Source of the DNA: a virus
IMG/VR virus record: IMGVR_UViG_3300029448_000204
Location: 1 to 32,454 of that record
Reading direction: 5' to 3' (one strand)
DNA: 32,454 nucleotides
Below the pieces are notes generated by a model, which was not told the DNA's origin, made no database searches, and saw only the letters and a list, made by a program, of their open reading frames with translations. Below are positions 29,316 through 32,454 of the stretch, piece after piece. Every line of letters starts with the position of its first letter. Within the stretch, counting starts at the first letter, position 1. Made by a program: the position numbers and the translations under genes.

Positions 29316-29362
29316 ATAAATATTCGATAGAAGGTTATAGATATTCTATAGAAGTATATATA
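29316..29362. promoter_or_regulatory. Two TTCTATAGAA-type elements 21 bp apart (copies B and C)
   Basis: Copy B (29316-29339) has core TTCGATAGAA; copy C (29335-29362) has the perfect TTCTATAGAA palindrome. The cores start 21 bp apart, two helical turns. Both match the element before the primase gene, with two differences each. They lie 50-100 bp upstream of the TTG-start gene of the terminase block. Confidence 0.5.
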
Positions 29363-29412
29363 TATGAGTTATATATATTATATGTTTATATATATTGTGA
29401 AGGAACAATTAA

Positions 29413-29640
29413 TTGTCGGACAATATTATAAATTTAGATGCTTACAGGCAGTCTCTTGAAATTTTAGATGATTATGAATTACAGGACTCTCTTATAATTG
29501 GTTGGGCCATGGACAGTAATGGCGATAAAATATTACATGTTTCGTCTTCTACCGATACTAAAGAATCCTTATGGATGATTGAGTTGGCAAAGAAGATAAT
29601 TGAGAGCAGGCCTCCTGATTGCAGGAACAGTAATGAATGA
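29413..29640 (+). CDS. Hypothetical protein (75 residues), TTG start
   Basis: Not recognised. Begins MSDNIINLDAYRQSLEILDDYELQDSLIIGWAMDSNGDKILHVSSS and ends with helix LWMIELAKKIIESR. It reads as a small alpha/beta protein. The TTG start is chosen because GAAGGA lies 8 nt upstream and no ATG fits. Its end overlaps the large terminase start by 8 bases, so translation of the two is probably coupled. A similar small gene before the large terminase is common in marine podoviruses, without a known role. Confidence 0.6.
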   Translation: MSDNIINLDAYRQSLEILDDYELQDSLIIGWAMDSNGDKILHVSSSTDTKESLWMIELAKKIIESRPPDCRNSNE

Positions 29641-31153
29641 GCTTTCTCATATTTTAAAAAACAATCTTGATAAGATTGGTCAGTTACCCCCGGAACAACA
29701 AAAAGAAATACTTTCTCTTGTAGAAGAGTATGAAAAAGTAAAGCAGAGAGAAGAGGCAAGAGATGAGTTTCTTCCTTTCGTTAAACTTATGTGGCCTAGT
29801 TTTATTCATGGCAAACATCATGAGATTATGGCAGAGGCATTTGAAAGGGTAGCCCGGGGTGATTTAAAAAGATTGATTATCAATATGCCACCCCGTCATA
29901 CCAAGTCAGAGTTTGCAAGTTATCTTTTTCCTGCATGGTTCTTGGGTAGGTATCCAGAAAAGAAAGTTATACAGACAGCACACACCGCAGAGCTATCAGT
30001 TGGCTTTGGTCGTAAGGTTCGTAACCTAATACAGAATCAAGACTTCCAGAATGTATTCCCCGGCATAGAATTATCCACAGACAGTAAAGCAGCAGGCAGA
30101 TGGAACACAAATAAGCGTGGTGATTACTTCGCGATAGGTGTAGGCGGTGCCGTGACAGGTAAAGGCGCTGATATTCTTATCATTGATGATCCACATTCAG
30201 AGCAGGAAGCTACAATGGGTGAGTATAACCCTGAAGTTTATAACAAAGTTTACGAATGGTACACTTCTGGACCTCGTCAGAGACTGCAACCGGGTGGTGC
30301 AATCATACTTGTGATGACCAGATGGTCTAAAAGGGATCTTACAGGGCAGATTGTTAACAAATCTATTGAAAGAGAAGGCTCAAATGAGTGGGAAGTCATA
30401 CAATTACCTGCAATATTACCCTCAAATAAGACTTTGTGGCCTGAATTCTGGAAAAGATCTGAGTTAGACGCTCTAAAAGCTGAATTACCAGTGGCAAAAT
30501 GGAACGCACAGTACCAACAGGACCCTACATCAGAGGAAGGCGCTCTAATTAAGAGAGAATGGTGGCAGGAATGGGAGGGAGAAGACCTTCCCGCTTGTGA
30601 TTCCATCATACAATCGTGGGATACAGCGTTTTTAAAGACACAAAGAGCAGATTATAGTGCATGTACTACTTGGGGTATCTTTTACCACCCTGACGATGAG
30701 GGAAATGAGCGACCAAACCTAATTTTAATAGATGCATACAAAGAAAAACTGGAATTTCCTGATTTAAAACGTGCAGCCTATGATAAATACTGGGAATTTG
30801 AGCCAGATCAGATGATTGTTGAGGCAAAAGCTGCAGGGTCACCCTTGATTTTTGAACTTAGAGCTATGGGAATACCAGTTACAGAGTTTACACCGAGCCG
30901 TGGACAGGATAAGATAGCTAGGGTAAATAGTGTTACTGATTTATTTGCAAGTGGTGTAGTTTGGTGTCCACCAACAAGATGGGCAGAAGAAGTTGTGGAA
31001 GAATGTGCAGCATTTCCTGCAGGTGACCATGATGACTTGGTTGACTCAACGACACAAGCACTGTTAAGATTCAGACAAGGTGGTTGGATTAGGACCACAA
31101 TGGATGATTGGGATGATGAACCCAAATACAGAAGACCAGTGGAGTATTATTAA
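29633..31153 (+). CDS. terL: Terminase large subunit
   Basis: 506 residues. ATPase domain: Walker A-like PPRHTKSE (86-93) and Walker B ILIIDD (about 180), followed by a VMTRW coupling segment. Nuclease domain: SWDTAF (about 328) with the first catalytic Asp, and DHDDLVDS (about 465) with the last acidic cluster. This is the motor that packages DNA into the capsid and cuts it. The start at 29633 is chosen for AGGA 7 nt upstream; an open frame from 29600 lacks a ribosome binding site. Length and motif order are normal for the family. Confidence 0.95.
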   Translation: MNELSHILKNNLDKIGQLPPEQQKEILSLVEEYEKVKQREEARDEFLPFVKLMWPSFIHGKHHEIMAEAFERVARGDLKRLIINMPPRHTKSEFASYLFPAWFLGRYPEKKVIQTAHTAELSVGFGRKVRNLIQNQDFQNVFPGIELSTDSKAAGRWNTNKRGDYFAIGVGGAVTGKGADILIIDDPHSEQEATMGEYNPEVYNKVYEWYTSGPRQRLQPGGAIILVMTRWSKRDLTGQIVNKSIEREGSNEWEVIQLPAILPSNKTLWPEFWKRSELDALKAELPVAKWNAQYQQDPTSEEGALIKREWWQEWEGEDLPACDSIIQSWDTAFLKTQRADYSACTTWGIFYHPDDEGNERPNLILIDAYKEKLEFPDLKRAAYDKYWEFEPDQMIVEAKAAGSPLIFELRAMGIPVTEFTPSRGQDKIARVNSVTDLFASGVVWCPPTRWAEEVVEECAAFPAGDHDDLVDSTTQALLRFRQGGWIRTTMDDWDDEPKYRRPVEYY

Positions 31154-31437
31154 TGGCTATTCAAACAGAAGAGTATATGGGCAGGAATCAATTGATTGAT
31201 AGATTGTCAGCACAAGTGGGAAACAGAAAAATAGCTATAAAAATTTTACAGGATCGTGGTATGTTGTATCCGGGAACTGAAACTCTTACAAAAAAAGGTA
31301 TGGCAAGAAATTCTATGACTGCAGAAGAAAGAGCTATTGATAGAGCTGTTATACGATCAGGTAAACATAAGTCTGAATATATTTATAACCCTAAAAACAA
31401 TTGCGCTACTTTAAATAGGAGCATTAAATGGCAGTAG
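31153..31437 (+). CDS. Small conserved phage protein between terminase and portal
   Basis: 94 residues. GRNQLIDRLSAQVGNRKIAIKILQDRGML is a helical N-terminal half, followed by ARNSMTAEERAIDRAVIRSGK and a YNPKNNCATL end. I recognise the MTAEERAxDRA...SG...YxYNPKTNxATL pattern from the same position in marine phage genomes, where it has no assigned function. The ATG overlaps the terminase stop (TAATG) and its end overlaps the portal start by 10 bases. Position suggests a head-assembly or packaging accessory role, which is inference. Confidence 0.7.
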   Translation: MAIQTEEYMGRNQLIDRLSAQVGNRKIAIKILQDRGMLYPGTETLTKKGMARNSMTAEERAIDRAVIRSGKHKSEYIYNPKNNCATLNRSIKWQ

Positions 31438-32454
31438 AAAAAATTATGACACCCGGACCTTCATTTAAGGAAATGTCAGAACCTCAACCTGATATCAGCA
31501 TTGAAGTTGAAAATCCTGATTCTGTATCAGTTGAAACAGAAGATGGGGGAATGATTATTGATTTTACTGGAGATCAAGTTGAAGAGATAATGGGCGATGA
31601 TTTTGATAGAAACCTTGCTGAAGAGATAGAAGAAAACGATTTAGATGAAATATCAGCAGAGCTTATATCAAATTTTAATTCAGACCGGCAATCAAGGAGC
31701 GAGTGGGCTAAGAGTTATGTTAAAGGACTTGACCTTCTTGGAATGAAGATAGAAGAAAGACAACAGCCGTGGGCAGGTTCCTCTGGTGTGTTTCACCCAA
31801 TACTTACAGAATCAATAGTTAGATTCCAAGCGCAGGCTATGGGTGAGATATACCCTGCTTCCGGGCCAGTAAGAACAAAGATACTTGGTAAGTTATCTGT
31901 AGAAAAAACAGAGCAGGCACTCAGAGTTGAAAACGAAATGAATTATCTCCTAACAGAAGAGATGACAGAGTATCGTGATGAAACAGAACAGATGTTATTC
32001 AAGCTACCATTAGCAGGATCTGCATTTAAGAAGGTTTACTATGACCCAATAATGGAAAGACCGTGTGCAATGTTTGTACCGGCAGAAGACTTTGTAGTCT
32101 CATACGGTGCATCTGATCTTATGACATGTGAAAGATACACACATGTAATGAAAAAGACATCAAATGATATTGTAAAACTACAGAATAATGGCTTTTATCG
32201 TGACATAGAGCTACCAGATCCAGAGCCTGATATGTCAGATATAAAAGAAAAATATGATGAATTAGATGGTGAAACAGCCACCATTGAAGATGATGATAGA
32301 CATACACTCCTCGAAATGCATGTAGATATGGAGATGCCAGAACCATTTAACGAAGAAGACGGTGTAGCAAGACCATATGTAATTACCATAGATAAATCAT
32401 CAAGAGAGATATTATCAATCAGAAGGAATTACTACGAAGATGACAAAAAGAAAA
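31428..32454 (+). CDS. Portal protein, 5' part only
   Basis: Starts at ATG 31428 (AGGA 6-9 nt upstream) and stays open to the window end, giving 342 codons. The first 90 residues are acidic. Then come WAKSYVKGLDLLGMKIEERQQPWAGSS and GVFHPILTESIVRFQAQAMGEIYPASGPV, followed by ALRVENEMNYLLTEEM and LPLAGSAFKKVYYDPIM. This is the typical opening of podovirus-type portal proteins, including the PAEDFVVSYGA segment. The portal forms the dodecameric ring through which DNA is packaged and ejected. Synteny with the large terminase supports the call. The C-terminal half lies outside the window. Confidence 0.9.
   Translation, partial: MAVEKIMTPGPSFKEMSEPQPDISIEVENPDSVSVETEDGGMIIDFTGDQVEEIMGDDFDRNLAEEIEENDLDEISAELISNFNSDRQSRSEWAKSYVKGLDLLGMKIEERQQPWAGSSGVFHPILTESIVRFQAQAMGEIYPASGPVRTKILGKLSVEKTEQALRVENEMNYLLTEEMTEYRDETEQMLFKLPLAGSAFKKVYYDPIMERPCAMFVPAEDFVVSYGASDLMTCERYTHVMKKTSNDIVKLQNNGFYRDIELPDPEPDMSDIKEKYDELDGETATIEDDDRHTLLEMHVDMEMPEPFNEEDGVARPYVITIDKSSREILSIRRNYYEDDKKK

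Larger units (their letters stand above)
28978..29412. other. AT-rich spacer between terminase genes
   Basis: 435 bp without an ORF. In order: the near-palindrome, a candidate promoter, a C-rich tract (29086-29106), a compact hairpin AAGGGG / CCCCTT (29173-29187), then about 200 bp of nearly pure A/T with two copies of the TTCTATAGAA element. The mixture suggests a control and possibly packaging region. Confidence 0.6.

Overview
The window is part of the genome of a tailed, lytic-type bacteriophage with a short-tail (podovirus-like) gene set. It is AT-rich and densely packed, and genes commonly overlap by 4-20 bases. Gene content and order (3-TM holin, T4-type lysozyme, internal virion proteins ending in a giant protein, DUF3310, Cas4-like nuclease, T7-type primase-helicase, MoxR/VWA pair, terminases, portal) resemble marine podoviruses of the HMO-2011 type that infect AT-rich alphaproteobacterial plankton. 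That assignment is inference from remembered gene content, not a search. I see no integrase, tRNA, CRISPR array or insertion sequence. The DNA polymerase, capsid and tail-tube genes are not in the window, and the portal gene runs off its end.

Layout. (1) 1-13219, + strand: holin, lysozyme, then a structural block ending in a 2833-residue polyvalent-type protein; the order recalls the T7 ejection-protein block. Two small ORFs with strong ribosome binding sites are nested out of frame in linker stretches of the giant gene. (2) 13290-17271, - strand: small regulatory and unknown genes, a PD-(D/E)XK-like nuclease, a probable single-strand annealing protein and a Cas4/RecB-like nuclease. (3) 17319-20345, + strand: RusA-like resolvase, a small gene, primase-helicase and an unknown gene, closed by a strong terminator. 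(4) 20597-27875, - strand: small proteins, a MoxR-type AAA+ ATPase with its VWA/metallopeptidase-like partner, a SprT-like metalloprotease and a zinc-finger-like protein. (5) 27876-28443: divergent non-coding control region. (6) 28444 to the end, + strand: small terminase, a large AT-rich spacer, an unknown small gene, large terminase, a small gene and the portal.

The main discovery is an apparently complete hammerhead ribozyme on the - strand at 27070-27122, between the zinc-finger gene and the SprT-like gene. The CUGAUGA and GAAA core, closed stems I and II, a 6-bp stem III and a GUC cleavage triplet are all present. It should cut the polycistronic message about 65 nt before the SprT-like start codon. 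A separate 7-bp hairpin lies three bases upstream of it.

Other unexplained structure: a 20-nt near-palindrome (AAAAGTTTACGTAAAGTTTT and variants) at transcription-unit borders and just upstream of several ribosome binding sites; a 28-nt AT-rich element centred on TTCTATAGAA before the primase gene and twice, 21 bp apart, before the terminase block; a 7-bp GC-rich long-range pairing at 21041-21125; and a preserved internal ribosome binding site inside the SprT-like gene. Many start codons were moved downstream because the apparent first ATG is part of, or lies next to, the Shine-Dalgarno sequence.
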